Origin: Bacillota bacterium
GTDB taxonomy: Bacteria > Bacillota > Clostridia > Lachnospirales > Lachnospiraceae
Reading direction: 5' to 3'
Length of the DNA: 64,000 nucleotides
Assembly: GCA_023407575.1 (NCBI GenBank)
Contig: JAEYLX010000022.1
Coordinates: forward strand, 34,659-98,658
The position numbers were made by a program, and so were the translations under genes. The notes beneath the pieces were generated by a model. The model was not told the origin of the DNA, made no database searches, and saw only the letters and a list, made by a program, of their open reading frames with translations. Below, in pieces: positions 1 through 9,297 of this stretch (position 1 is the stretch's first letter; each line of letters starts with the position of its first letter).

Positions 1-1
1 A

Positions 2-1762
2 CAAAAGCAATTTGGCATTGATAAGCTTTTAGATGCATTTTGTCAGCTAACAAATCAAAGTTATCAGCTATGGATCTGTGGCAGCGGCGACGAACAGCAA
101 AGAATTGAAGAAGCTGCAAGAAATGACAGTAGAATAACCTACTTTGGGTATTTGACTTCGGAGGAAGTAAAGAATCTGCAGCAGCAGGCAACTATTTTAG
201 TGAATCCCAGATCCAATGAAGGAGAATATACAAAGTATTCGTTTCCGTCAAAAACAATTGAGTATATGGAGAGCGGAAAACCGGTGCTTACCTTTAAGTT
301 GGATGGTATACCGGAGGAATACGATGAATATCTGAATTATATCCCAGGAAGTTCGGTTGAAGATATGAGTGTTTCCATTGCTGAACTAAGCGAAAAGTCA
401 ATAGAGCAGAAGGAAGAGATGGGAAAACGAGCTTATGAATTTATTCAGCGAAACAAGAATCCTAAAACCCAGGCAGAAAAGGTTATTCGAATGCTGGAGG
501 ATTCCGTGAATAGAAAAACTGCAATTGTGCGCAAACAACATGAAATAAAACGAATTCTTCAAATCAATATAACCTATGGATACGGAAGCACTGGGCGTAT
601 AGTTGCACAAGTACATAACTTTTTAGAAAAAAAGGGATATCAAAGTTTTGTAGCTTATTCCGCTTATAACAGTACGCAAGCAGATACCTTTAAAATAGAA
701 AATCAATTTCAAAACTACCTTCGAAGAGGTTTGAATCGTACTCTTGGCAGAAGATATGCCCATTCCTTACTGGGCACAAGAAGATTAATTCAAAATATAA
801 AGAAAATCTCACCGGATTTAATTCATTTGCATAACATACAGCAAAACAGCGTGGACTTTCCCAGACTGTTTAAATTCTTAAAAAATTACGGTGTTCCTGT
901 TGTCTATACCCTGCATGATTGCTGGGCATTTACAGGCGGCTGTTATCATTTTACGACTCTGGGGTGTAAAGGTTATTTGACTGGTTGTAAAGAGAAAGAC
1001 TGCAAGCTTCCAGCCAAGGAAAAGGATATCATTAATCATACCACCCAGTGGGTATATCAAAATAAAAAAGCTGCTTTTACCTCCATGGAAAATCTTCGGG
1101 TGGTTTGTGTATCCCAGTGGTTAAAATCCTGTGCTGAACAGTCTCTTATGAAGAATGTACCCCTTCAAGTAATCGAAAATGGAATTGATACATCCGTTTT
1201 TCGACCAATAAAATCCAAAATTCGGAGTGAACTTGGACTTTTGGAAGAAGATTTTGTAATACTTGGGGTTGCAAATCAGTGGGAAAACAAGGGCTTGCCA
1301 ATATTTTTTAAACTTTCATCTATATTAAAACCTCCTTATCGTATTGTACTGGTTGGAATTAATGGTGAAGAATGTCCCGATAATATTCTGGCAATTCCAA
1401 GAACAGAAGATATTGAGGAGCTTGTGAAACTATACAGCGTGGCTGATGTATTTTTTCAGGCATCATTGGAGGAAACCTTTGGGCTAACAGCAGCTGAGGC
1501 AATGGCCTGTGGTACACCGGTTATAACGTACCTAAGTACAGCCTGCTCTGAGGTGGCTGATGTGACCACAGGAATACAGTTAAAGAGCAGACATAAAAAA
1601 GAACTTTTACAAGCACTCGAAACGATTCGGGTGAGAGGCAAAGAATCCTATAGTCATAATTGTGTTGAAAGAATTCGCAATTATTTTTCCAAAGACCTAA
1701 TGTTGAACAGATATCTGGGATTATATGAGGAGTTATTAAAAGACAAGGAAGCTATGGAATAA
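2..1762 (+). CDS. Two-domain family 4 glycosyltransferase, 5' truncated by window edge
   Basis: The reading frame is open from base 2, so the gene starts upstream of the window; the TTG at 152 is only an internal codon. The visible 586 residues hold two GT4 units. The first is just the C-terminal, nucleotide-sugar-binding half (GSGD loop and the PRSNEGEYTKYSFPSK stretch). The second, from about base 545, is complete: an N-terminal half with a glycine-rich GYGSTGRIV loop, an HDCW motif and a cysteine-rich patch, then the E-x7-E motif in EETFGLTAAEAMACG. Known for the family: retaining transfer from NDP-sugars at the cytoplasmic membrane face. Two fused domains suggest it adds two successive sugars to the same glycan (inference). 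The acceptor and donor cannot be read from the sequence. Confidence 0.88.
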   Translation, partial: QKQFGIDKLLDAFCQLTNQSYQLWICGSGDEQQRIEEAARNDSRITYFGYLTSEEVKNLQQQATILVNPRSNEGEYTKYSFPSKTIEYMESGKPVLTFKLDGIPEEYDEYLNYIPGSSVEDMSVSIAELSEKSIEQKEEMGKRAYEFIQRNKNPKTQAEKVIRMLEDSVNRKTAIVRKQHEIKRILQINITYGYGSTGRIVAQVHNFLEKKGYQSFVAYSAYNSTQADTFKIENQFQNYLRRGLNRTLGRRYAHSLLGTRRLIQNIKKISPDLIHLHNIQQNSVDFPRLFKFLKNYGVPVVYTLHDCWAFTGGCYHFTTLGCKGYLTGCKEKDCKLPAKEKDIINHTTQWVYQNKKAAFTSMENLRVVCVSQWLKSCAEQSLMKNVPLQVIENGIDTSVFRPIKSKIRSELGLLEEDFVILGVANQWENKGLPIFFKLSSILKPPYRIVLVGINGEECPDNILAIPRTEDIEELVKLYSVADVFFQASLEETFGLTAAEAMACGTPVITYLSTACSEVADVTTGIQLKSRHKKELLQALETIRVRGKESYSHNCVERIRNYFSKDLMLNRYLGLYEELLKDKEAME

Positions 1763-1795
1763 ATCCTTGAATACAATGGAGAGGCAGGAGGCAGC

Positions 1796-2983
1796 ATGGA
1801 GATGAATAAAACAGGGCTAGATGAGTTTCGATTGTTCCTTTTAAAGGGATGTTTTTATCTGACCATTATTTCCACTTTGGTCATATATTTTGCGCAACCA
1901 ATGCAGATTACCATATTGGAGACATTAAGCAGCAGGTGCTTCCTGCTAAGCAATTTTTTTGCTTTTCTTATTGTAATCAGTCATTGCTTTCAAAATTACA
2001 TTCCTTATAAAACTCATCAAGTGGTCATGATTATATTTATGATAGGAGGGTCCTTCCTGTCTTATTTGTCAGGCACCAGTGGGTTGTATAATTATGTTAT
2101 TCGTCTGTTATGCTACCTTGCCTTGCCCTTTTATTTATTATACCTGGATTATATTAAACCGGATAAAGTGATGTTAAATATTATATTTATTGTTCATATT
2201 TTCATGGCACTTGTATTTGCATTTCACTCCATCAGTGATTACCGATATCGTGGATATGAGGGCTATTTAGGTACGAATCAAGCCTGGCTAACCTTAGGCT
2301 ACGATAATCCCAATCAGGCGGCAATGTATCTCTTAATTACGATGATTGTTCTATTAGCGGGGGTGTTTTATTACAAGAATTACTTCCTCCGACTTATTCT
2401 AGCACTCCCTATGTTATATTTGGGTTACTTATTACAAGCTACAAGTTCAAGAACCTGCATCTTTATTTTTCTATGGGTTATTTTAATGCTGGTATTAAAG
2501 AGGTGGATTCGATTAAAACGCATGTTTGTTGGGTTGTTTGTATTGCTGCCTGCGTTGTTCATGGTGTTATATCCAATTATTTATGAAAGCAATTGGTTTA
2601 CTTTCTTTGAAATTGCTGGTAAGACTGATTATTCCTCTAGAAGCGATATTTATCAAGCAGTATTTGATTCGGTTTCTAATCGAATCTTATTGGGTGATTT
2701 CAGTGCGTATGAACTGCAGAACCTTCATAATGGAACCTTAAGCATCTATGCATCCCTTGGGATATTAGGGCTGCTTTCCTTCTATGTATATATTTTCAGG
2801 GCATATTTCAATTTATTAACCTATGATTTGAAAAGTAAAACTGCCTATCTGGGAATGATTGGACTGCTTGCTGTATTTTTACATGCCTGTACCGAGAGCG
2901 CATTTTTAATCGGTGGTTCTATGTTCGCTGGTAGTTTAAGTGTATTGATACTACTAATTAAGTCCTCAGAACCAGGCTCGTAA
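1796..2983 (+). CDS. O-antigen ligase/polymerase-like multi-pass membrane protein
   Basis: This 395-residue protein is almost entirely hydrophobic, with roughly ten predicted membrane segments. A larger polar stretch around residues 255-305 (YESNWFTFFEIAGKTDYSSR) is typical of the extracytoplasmic loop of Wzy/WaaL-type proteins. An aggaggc ribosome site lies seven bases before the ATG. It follows the two-domain glycosyltransferase by 33 bases in the same direction. The family polymerises or ligates lipid-linked glycans outside the membrane. The locus also has a Wzm/Wzt exporter, which normally needs no Wzy polymerase, so a ligase-type or capping role is possible (inference). Primary sequence in this family is weakly conserved, so the call rests on topology and context. 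Confidence 0.7.
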   Translation: MEMNKTGLDEFRLFLLKGCFYLTIISTLVIYFAQPMQITILETLSSRCFLLSNFFAFLIVISHCFQNYIPYKTHQVVMIIFMIGGSFLSYLSGTSGLYNYVIRLLCYLALPFYLLYLDYIKPDKVMLNIIFIVHIFMALVFAFHSISDYRYRGYEGYLGTNQAWLTLGYDNPNQAAMYLLITMIVLLAGVFYYKNYFLRLILALPMLYLGYLLQATSSRTCIFIFLWVILMLVLKRWIRLKRMFVGLFVLLPALFMVLYPIIYESNWFTFFEIAGKTDYSSRSDIYQAVFDSVSNRILLGDFSAYELQNLHNGTLSIYASLGILGLLSFYVYIFRAYFNLLTYDLKSKTAYLGMIGLLAVFLHACTESAFLIGGSMFAGSLSVLILLIKSSEPGS

Positions 2984-2999
2984 ACCTGTGGTTTTCTCG

Positions 3000-3086
3000 C
3001 TGTTTGGCTCTCGCCAAACAGAATACGTAAGAAATTATCCTTAGAAAGCAAGCTTTCACGGCTTATTTCTTACGTATTCTGTCTGG
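3000..3086. other. Two mutually exclusive hairpins between polysaccharide genes
   Basis: A short perfect hairpin (8-bp stem, 3000-3007 with 3014-3021, loop ctctcg) overlaps the left arm of a much longer inverted repeat (3014-3035 with 3065-3086, 22 bp with one G/T pair). Only one can form at a time. There is no T-run after the long stem, so it is not a standard terminator. It lies inside the operon, 45 bases before the next start codon. Confidence 0.6.
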
Positions 3087-3130
3087 TTCTGATTGGTTTC
3101 AAAATATAAAACAGGAGGAGGTGAATTAGG

Positions 3131-4312
3131 ATGAGACTTATTTTCGTATCAAATTATCTCACACATCATCAAATTCCTCTTTGTCTGGAATTATATCGTG
3201 TACTTAATTCAGAGTTCCTCTTTATTGCGACCAGTGACATTAGAATATGGCAACAGGAGCAAGGGTATTGCATTGAACAGGAATACCCCTTTGTTTTACA
3301 TGTAAATAGCACGGAAGAGGATAATAATTATGACAGGATAGTACAAATGATTATAAATAGTGAAGTGGTCCTCTTTGGTTCAGCACCGGAGGACTTTCTA
3401 CTGAAAAGACTGAAGTATAAGAAAGAGGGAATAACATTTCGCTACAGCGAACGGTTGTATAAAAGAGGGCTTTGGAGAGCTTTCTCACCGAGAGGGATAC
3501 TTCGCAGTTTGAATTCCTATCACCGTTTTTATGGAAGGAAACTTTTTATGCTGTGTGCAAGTGCTTATACCTCTGGTGATTTGCTATTGCATGGTGATTA
3601 TATCAATAGATGTTATGCGTGGGGATATTTCCCTAAATTAGTAGAATATGATCTGGATACGTTAATGAACAATAAGCCCAAGGAAAGATTAAAGCTAGTT
3701 TGGTGCGGGCGATTAATTAAATGGAAACATCCTGAAGTAGTAGTTGATTTGGCATTCAGATTAAAACAGCAAGGCATTGAGTTTGATCTTGAACTGATAG
3801 GTACAGGAGAATTGGAAGAGGAATTAAGGCATAGGATTGTGGAATTAGACCTGACGAATCAAATTACTTTAACTGGTGCATTGGAACCGACAAAGGTTAG
3901 AAGGTCAATGGAAGCAGCCAACATTTTTCTTGTAACAAGTGACTACGAGGAAGGGTGGGGTGCAGTTTTAAATGAAGCTATGAATAGCGGTTGTGTAGTT
4001 TTTGCCAGCCATGCGGTGGGCGCAGTTCCCTATCTAATTAAAGACAGTATCAACGGGTTTATCTATGAAAGTGGAAGGAGGGAGGAGCTTTTCGAAAAGG
4101 TACAGAGAGTTATAAACGAGCCTGATTTACAGAAAGAGATTGGCAGTCAGGCATACCGGACTATTTATACAGAATGGAATGCCCAGGTGGCAGCAGAAAG
4201 ATTACTATTTCTCCTGGAAGATTTAAAAGTAGCTGGCAGCAGTCATCGATATTTCACTGGGCCATGTAGTAAAGCCAAGGTTATTCGAAATCAATGGTAT
4301 CAAAGAAAATAA
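3131..4312 (+). CDS. Family 4 glycosyltransferase
   Basis: The 393-residue protein starts at an ATG eight bases after an aggaggtg ribosome site. The C-terminal half shows the GT4 pattern: VWCGRLIKWKHPE at the start of the nucleotide-sugar domain, then EGWGAVLNEAMNSGC, which carries the E-x7-E pair. The N-terminal half begins with the usual strand MRLIFVSNYLTHHQIP. The last 25 residues are basic and extend beyond the fold. It most likely transfers one sugar to the lipid-linked glycan at the membrane. Donor and linkage are not readable. Confidence 0.85.
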   Translation: MRLIFVSNYLTHHQIPLCLELYRVLNSEFLFIATSDIRIWQQEQGYCIEQEYPFVLHVNSTEEDNNYDRIVQMIINSEVVLFGSAPEDFLLKRLKYKKEGITFRYSERLYKRGLWRAFSPRGILRSLNSYHRFYGRKLFMLCASAYTSGDLLLHGDYINRCYAWGYFPKLVEYDLDTLMNNKPKERLKLVWCGRLIKWKHPEVVVDLAFRLKQQGIEFDLELIGTGELEEELRHRIVELDLTNQITLTGALEPTKVRRSMEAANIFLVTSDYEEGWGAVLNEAMNSGCVVFASHAVGAVPYLIKDSINGFIYESGRREELFEKVQRVINEPDLQKEIGSQAYRTIYTEWNAQVAAERLLFLLEDLKVAGSSHRYFTGPCSKAKVIRNQWYQRK

Positions 4313-4330
4313 GAAAGGCATGAATACTAT

Positions 4331-5494
4331 ATGGAAGTTTATAATCAGAAACAAAACTGTTATGGGTGTATGGCTTGTGTGAATGTCTGTCCAACAAGTG
4401 CAATAGAAGCTTATGCTGATAAAGAGGGGTTTCTTTATCCCCGGATTCATGAGGAGCAATGTATTCATTGCGACAGATGCAAGGTAGTGTGTCCAATTAC
4501 CAAGGAGATCGTAATTGAAGAAGATTTTAACCAAAGAATCTATGCAGTGAAACATTTAGAGGAGAGCCTCCGGCTTAAAAGTACTTCTGGAGGAATGTTT
4601 CTGGCTCTTTCCGATGCAATATTGGAGCAGGGAGGTGTCGTATATGGTGCAGTACTGGATGAAAACCTGACGGTTGTACATACGAGAGCAACGAATAAGA
4701 CAGAAAGAGATCGTATGGTAGGTTCTAAATATGTTCAAAGTGACATGTCGGATGTCTTTTCGTGGTTAGAAGCAGACCTTAAGCGTAATACTACCATACT
4801 TTTTACTGGAACTCCATGTCAAATAGCTGCAATTAAGGCTTATGCTAAGGGAAAGAATACCTCCAGGCTAATTCTTTGTGATATTGTATGCCATGGAGTT
4901 GCTAGCCCAATGATGTGGAAAGAATATATTAGCTTTCAAGAAAAAAAGAAAAAGTCTAAATTAAAGTATCATTATTTTCGAACAAAAATAAATGGCTGGC
5001 ATAGTATGAACTCAAAAAATGTGTATGAAAATGGCAAAGAAGACCATGAAAGCCTTCGTTCACAATTACACATGAAGCTATTTCTTAGTGATCTGATCCT
5101 TCGACCCTGCTGCTATACCTGCAAATATTCCTCAATGAAACGTGGGAGTGATATTACCATCGGAGATTATTGGGGTGTAGAAAAAAGTCTTCCAACCTTC
5201 GATGACAATCAGGGAATTTCTTTGGTTTTGATTAATACTGAGAAAGGAAACGAATTGTTTCAGAAGGTCTCGAATAAGCTGAAATATATTGAAAGAAATG
5301 CCAGTGACTGCATGCAAAGAAATCTATTGGAACCGTCGATGTGCCCCTCCAATCGAGAAAATTTTTGGAGGGATTATCAGGAAAACGGATATCTATTTGT
5401 TTTAAAGAAATATGCAGGCTATGGACGAAGTCTTCGTATAAAATATTCGGTATATCATAACTTAAAATCATTAAAGACTACTCTAAATCGTTAG
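4331..5494 (+). CDS. FrhB/FdhB-type iron-sulfur oxidoreductase of polysaccharide loci
   Basis: The first 60 residues contain two 4Fe-4S ferredoxin motifs, CYGCMACVNVCP and CIHCDRCKVVCP. After them come the FrhB N-terminal domain (STSGGMFLALSDAI, near residues 85-100) and the FrhB C-terminal domain with RPCCYTCKYSSMKRGSDITI and GDYWG near residues 255-285, holding further cysteines. The length, 387 residues, is normal for the family. Relatives include the beta subunit of F420-reducing hydrogenase, but copies inside surface-sugar clusters have no established reaction. It sits 18 bases after a glycosyltransferase and 10 bases before a pyruvyl transferase. A redox step on a sugar or on the pyruvyl donor is possible (inference). 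Confidence 0.82.
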   Translation: MEVYNQKQNCYGCMACVNVCPTSAIEAYADKEGFLYPRIHEEQCIHCDRCKVVCPITKEIVIEEDFNQRIYAVKHLEESLRLKSTSGGMFLALSDAILEQGGVVYGAVLDENLTVVHTRATNKTERDRMVGSKYVQSDMSDVFSWLEADLKRNTTILFTGTPCQIAAIKAYAKGKNTSRLILCDIVCHGVASPMMWKEYISFQEKKKKSKLKYHYFRTKINGWHSMNSKNVYENGKEDHESLRSQLHMKLFLSDLILRPCCYTCKYSSMKRGSDITIGDYWGVEKSLPTFDDNQGISLVLINTEKGNELFQKVSNKLKYIERNASDCMQRNLLEPSMCPSNRENFWRDYQENGYLFVLKKYAGYGRSLRIKYSVYHNLKSLKTTLNR

Positions 5495-5504
5495 GAGGGG
5501 TTGA

Positions 5505-6605
5505 TTGAAAACAGCAACCATTACCTATCATAATGTTTACAATTACGGCGCTGTACTTCAAGCTTATGCCTTACAGCAAGCCTTATTAAATCTATCCATT
5601 AATAACGAGATTATAGATTACGCGCCAAAGCAAAATTATATCTATCAAAAAATCCCCGGTCGTTCTTTAAAAATAGTAGTGATAAATATAATTCGCCTTA
5701 TGCTAACCATTAGGAATTTTAAATCAATGAAGAAAAGGCATAAGAATTTTGAGAAATTTATAGAAAAAAATCTCCAATTGACGAGAAAGTATATTACAAA
5801 AAATGAACTTCTATTAGACCCACCTAAAGCGGATATCTATATCGCTGGAAGTGACCAGCTTTGGAATGTATCTAGAGGGTTAAAACGATCCTTTTTCTTA
5901 GATTTTGGTAGTAGAGAAATAAAGAAAGTAAGTTATGCAGTTAGTATGGGTTCAAGTGTTGTACCAGAACAATTACAATCACAAATACGAGAGTTATTAG
6001 GTGATTTTACAGCTATTTCTGTTCGAGAGCTGGAAACACGACAATATCTGGAGGAGCTCTTGGAACACAGGAATTTTGTATTGCAACATATGGATCCAGT
6101 ATTCTTACTTAGGAAAGAAACCTGGGCTTCCTTTTCCATAATGAAAGCTCTGCCTTATCCCTATATTCTGTGTTACCCCATGTCAGGGCATCCACTACTC
6201 CCTGGAGCTATCAAGAAGTTAAAGGAACTCACAGGTTACAAAGTCGTTCTACTTACCTCTGAAATTACATTTCTTAGGGGGGATGTCACGATAAAGTGTG
6301 CTAAAGTAGAAGAGTTTGTCAACCTTTTTCAAAATGCAGAATATGTACTTACAACTTCCTTTCATGGCACTGCATTTTCTACAATATTTAATAAAAAGTT
6401 CTTTTCCTTTCTTGGTAATTCAGCACCAGGACGAATAACAGGCCTTCTGACACAGTTGGAGTTACAAGATCGAATTATAAATAACCTGAAGGAAATTACG
6501 ACACAGGAGATAGATTATAGTAAAACAAATTTTATTATCGAGGAAAATAGACAAAAGGCAATCGAATACCTGAATTCGTTTAAAGAACAATCACAAGTGG
6601 AGTGA
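5505..6605 (+). CDS. Polysaccharide pyruvyl transferase family protein
   Basis: The 366-residue protein starts at TTG 5505, five bases after an aggagggg ribosome site; no in-frame ATG fits better. It shows the family pattern: N-terminal TYHNVYNYGAVLQAYAL, a central AGSDQLWN motif with FFLDFG, the SYAVSMGSS strand, and a C-terminal TTSFHGTAFSTIF motif. Members such as CsaB and WcaK/AmsJ-type proteins transfer pyruvate from phosphoenolpyruvate onto sugars as ketals, giving the glycan a negative charge. It is paired with the FrhB-type gene before it, an arrangement common in anaerobe surface-sugar clusters. The next gene's ribosome site overlaps its stop codon, so translation is probably coupled. 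Confidence 0.87.
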   Translation: MKTATITYHNVYNYGAVLQAYALQQALLNLSINNEIIDYAPKQNYIYQKIPGRSLKIVVINIIRLMLTIRNFKSMKKRHKNFEKFIEKNLQLTRKYITKNELLLDPPKADIYIAGSDQLWNVSRGLKRSFFLDFGSREIKKVSYAVSMGSSVVPEQLQSQIRELLGDFTAISVRELETRQYLEELLEHRNFVLQHMDPVFLLRKETWASFSIMKALPYPYILCYPMSGHPLLPGAIKKLKELTGYKVVLLTSEITFLRGDVTIKCAKVEEFVNLFQNAEYVLTTSFHGTAFSTIFNKKFFSFLGNSAPGRITGLLTQLELQDRIINNLKEITTQEIDYSKTNFIIEENRQKAIEYLNSFKEQSQVE

Positions 6606-6610
6606 ATTCT

Positions 6611-7768
6611 ATGAAAATATTATTTGTATCGGATTATTATCCAAGCCAGGAACAACCGCAGTTTTGTATCTTCATACAACAACAAGCACAGGCTTTACTC
6701 CAATTGGGACATCAGGTTGACGTAATTGTGCCTACGAATATACATCATCTAAAGGAGCAATGCAGGGAAGAACTCTATGCTGGTGTGCCTGTTAAGTATT
6801 GCAAGTATTTTACCTTTTATAAGGGGATTTACTTCAGATCAGCCTTGCAGCGAAATTTAAAGATGTTTGAAAGCTTAGTAGATTTTACACAGTATGAGGT
6901 TATATCCATTCATATGTTTGATGAATATACGCTAAGAATTTTTACAAGGATTGCGAAAGAATATAAGAAAAAACTGGTGCTTCATTACCATGGGTTAAGT
7001 ATATTATATGATCAAAAGCTCCCTCTGCTTGTTCGCCTTCTGCAAAGGAGAGGAGATAGAGTCTTGCATAAGTTAGTAGGAAAAGCGGATGCAGTTGTAG
7101 GGGTAAGCGATAAGGTATGTGAAAGGGTCAAGATCCATTTCCCGCAAATGCCCTTGTATACTGTTTATAATGGTGCAAATACCGAATTATTCTTTCCAGT
7201 AGCCTACAAAAAGAATAAGAACCTTACAATTCTAAGTGTGGCAAGTTTAAAGAAGATAAAGGGCAACCATTATTTAATTGAAGCCATTGGTCAGCTGACA
7301 CAGAAATATAAAGATAGAGTAATCCAGCTGATAATTATCGGTCATGGTCCTGAGGAGGAAACACTGAAACAGCAGGTGGAATACCTTAGGTTGAAGCAAG
7401 TGGTGCATTTTCTTGGATATATTGATTATGAGGAGGTTGCCCAAGTTATGAAGGTTAGCGATATCTTTGCTATGCCTTCTTACTATGAAGCCTTAGGCTG
7501 TGCCTATCTGGAAGCAATGGCCTGCAAGGTACCTGTCATAGGTTGTTACGAACAAGGGATAGATGAGATTATTATTGATCGACAGAATGGACTCTTAGTA
7601 CAGCCCCATAATACTGGAGAACTTTATGAAGCAATTGATTTTCTAATACAAAATCCAGAGGAAGCAAAGTACATTGCAGAACGAGGTTATGAGACAATAA
7701 TTAATCACTATACCTGGGTGGATTCAGCCAGGACTTTAGTAGAGGTATATAGAAAGCTGATAGAATAA
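6611..7768 (+). CDS. Family 4 glycosyltransferase
   Basis: ATG 6611 is preferred over GTG 6602 because a ggag ribosome site (6598-6603 region) lies eight bases before it, whereas GTG 6602 has none. The 385-residue product has a GT4 N-terminal domain starting MKILFVSDYYPSQEQP, typical of enzymes that act on lipid-linked intermediates. The C-terminal domain carries LSVASLKKIKGNHYLIEAI and PSYYEALGCAYLEAMACKVP, where the E-x7-E motif binds the donor. The ribosome site overlaps the end of the pyruvyl transferase gene. Donor and acceptor unknown. Confidence 0.88.
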   Translation: MKILFVSDYYPSQEQPQFCIFIQQQAQALLQLGHQVDVIVPTNIHHLKEQCREELYAGVPVKYCKYFTFYKGIYFRSALQRNLKMFESLVDFTQYEVISIHMFDEYTLRIFTRIAKEYKKKLVLHYHGLSILYDQKLPLLVRLLQRRGDRVLHKLVGKADAVVGVSDKVCERVKIHFPQMPLYTVYNGANTELFFPVAYKKNKNLTILSVASLKKIKGNHYLIEAIGQLTQKYKDRVIQLIIIGHGPEEETLKQQVEYLRLKQVVHFLGYIDYEEVAQVMKVSDIFAMPSYYEALGCAYLEAMACKVPVIGCYEQGIDEIIIDRQNGLLVQPHNTGELYEAIDFLIQNPEEAKYIAERGYETIINHYTWVDSARTLVEVYRKLIE

Positions 7769-7806
7769 GGTTAAAGACAGTGCACCATTTAATTTGATTT
7801 AAAAGC

Positions 7807-7875
7807 TCACACTTCGTGGCTGCTGATTTGCTTTATGCTGAATAAAATAAATTTAGCAGTACGAAGTTTGTGTGA
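7807..7875. other. Long imperfect inverted repeat in a 163-bp gap
   Basis: The gap between two glycosyltransferase genes holds arms TCACAC-TTCGT near 7807 and ACGAAGTTTGTGTGA ending at 7875. They pair with a three-base bulge, and GCTGCT and AGCAGT extend the stem inward. No T-run follows, so it is not a clear terminator. It may be an RNA-processing or attenuation structure. Confidence 0.5.
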
Positions 7876-7931
7876 ATATTATTTTGCCACAGCGATAATC
7901 TGCTGGCGTAGGGAAGGAGATGGTTCTTAAT

Positions 7932-9167
7932 ATGAATTTATTGTTTATTACATATGACTTTTACCCTAATTTTGGTGCAAATTCAAATATAGTATATCGA
8001 CTTTCGCAAACGTTTCTACAACAGGGACATGAGGTTCATATTATGACTTTAAAGCCTTACCCTGATTTGCCAGAGCATGAGGTCTGGCAGAAAATATATA
8101 TTCACCGCATAAATAGCAATTTTGATCGAACACAGGTGAAAAAATGCTGGAAGGAAGCACAGGTTTTTACAGCGGTGCAATTATCTAAGGATATATTTTT
8201 AGATCGATTTGTGAAGGAAGAATATAAGAAAAAACATTGGAGCCACCATCCATTTAAGCAGTTAAAGTACATCATAAGTCAATATGATCTAAAGGTAATT
8301 ATAACGGTATGTTATCCGTTCGAGTCTTGTTTGCCTATGATGAAGTACCTGGAGCAGTATCCGAAAAATTTCAGGTGGATTATCTATATGCAAGACCCCT
8401 TTGCTACTAATTACTACTATCTTATGAATTATCCAAGACAGGAGTTAGCTAAGTTTCAATCGGAGGTTTTCTCCCTGGCAGACAATATTATCGTAACAGG
8501 TCCAATCTACAAGGAATTGCAGTTTGAATCCAAGGAGATACAGAATAAATTGAAAGAACTGCAATTTCCACTCATTACGAGACCGGAATTAACAAGGCAA
8601 ACGGAGGACATTGAATTTAACCGTCGCTATATTAACTGTGTTTATGTAGGGAAATTAAACAAAGATACTCGTAATCCGAAGCGCTTATTTCAGCTATTCG
8701 ATACCTTAAAGGAAGACTCAATTCGCCTTCACATGATAGGAGAGGAATTAGCCCCTTGGAAGAGGTTGGTGCCACCTGGTGCTACTAATATTATCTTTCA
8801 TGGAATGAAATCAAAGGAAGTCTGCACCAATGCGGAACTTAATGCAAATATCTTAGTTAATCTGGGAAACAGCATCAATAATCAATTACCAAGTAAGCTC
8901 TTAGAATACATAAGTACCGGTAAGCCAATTGTAAACTTATATAAGGTGGAGGATTGCCCCTCGTTACAGTATCTTCAGAGGTATCCCTATCATTTCAGTA
9001 TCCTAGAGAAGAATATTGAGCGCAAAACACCGGATAGGCTTTATTCCTTCTGTATGCGCTATCGTAAAGAGAGATTAAACTATAGCTACATAAGAAACAG
9101 CTTCTATGACTGTACCCTTGAATACGTTAGTGAAGAGTTTTTAAAACTCTGTAGTTTAAAAGAATAG
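7932..9167 (+). CDS. GT4-like glycosyltransferase
   Basis: An aaggag site at 7914-7919 leaves twelve bases to ATG 7932 but none to ATG 7920, so 7932 is preferred, giving 411 residues. The protein begins MNLLFITYDFYPNFGANSN, the usual N-terminal Rossmann strand with a glycine-containing acceptor loop. The C-terminal half has YVGKLNKDTRNPKRLFQLF and LPSKLLEYISTGKPIV. That second motif replaces the standard E-x7-E loop with a divergent SKLLEYISTGKP form, also seen in the GT4 group that uses unusual donors. It probably adds one residue to the repeat unit. Confidence 0.8.
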   Translation: MNLLFITYDFYPNFGANSNIVYRLSQTFLQQGHEVHIMTLKPYPDLPEHEVWQKIYIHRINSNFDRTQVKKCWKEAQVFTAVQLSKDIFLDRFVKEEYKKKHWSHHPFKQLKYIISQYDLKVIITVCYPFESCLPMMKYLEQYPKNFRWIIYMQDPFATNYYYLMNYPRQELAKFQSEVFSLADNIIVTGPIYKELQFESKEIQNKLKELQFPLITRPELTRQTEDIEFNRRYINCVYVGKLNKDTRNPKRLFQLFDTLKEDSIRLHMIGEELAPWKRLVPPGATNIIFHGMKSKEVCTNAELNANILVNLGNSINNQLPSKLLEYISTGKPIVNLYKVEDCPSLQYLQRYPYHFSILEKNIERKTPDRLYSFCMRYRKERLNYSYIRNSFYDCTLEYVSEEFLKLCSLKE

Positions 9168-9297
9168 GTAACCGCCAGCCTTTTTAATGCATATCTTATT
9201 ATAGCTATGAGAATCTACTAGAAACGATTGTATCTATTAGTACCTACCAGAAGCTATGGGATATGCATTTTTTAACCAGAAAGGCATGGTTATTTCT

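Noticed and set aside
152..1762. TTG start at 152 as the true start of the first gene
   Set aside because: The frame is open to base 2 and the upstream codons give GT4 family sequence (KLLDAF, LWICGSGD), so this is a partial gene.
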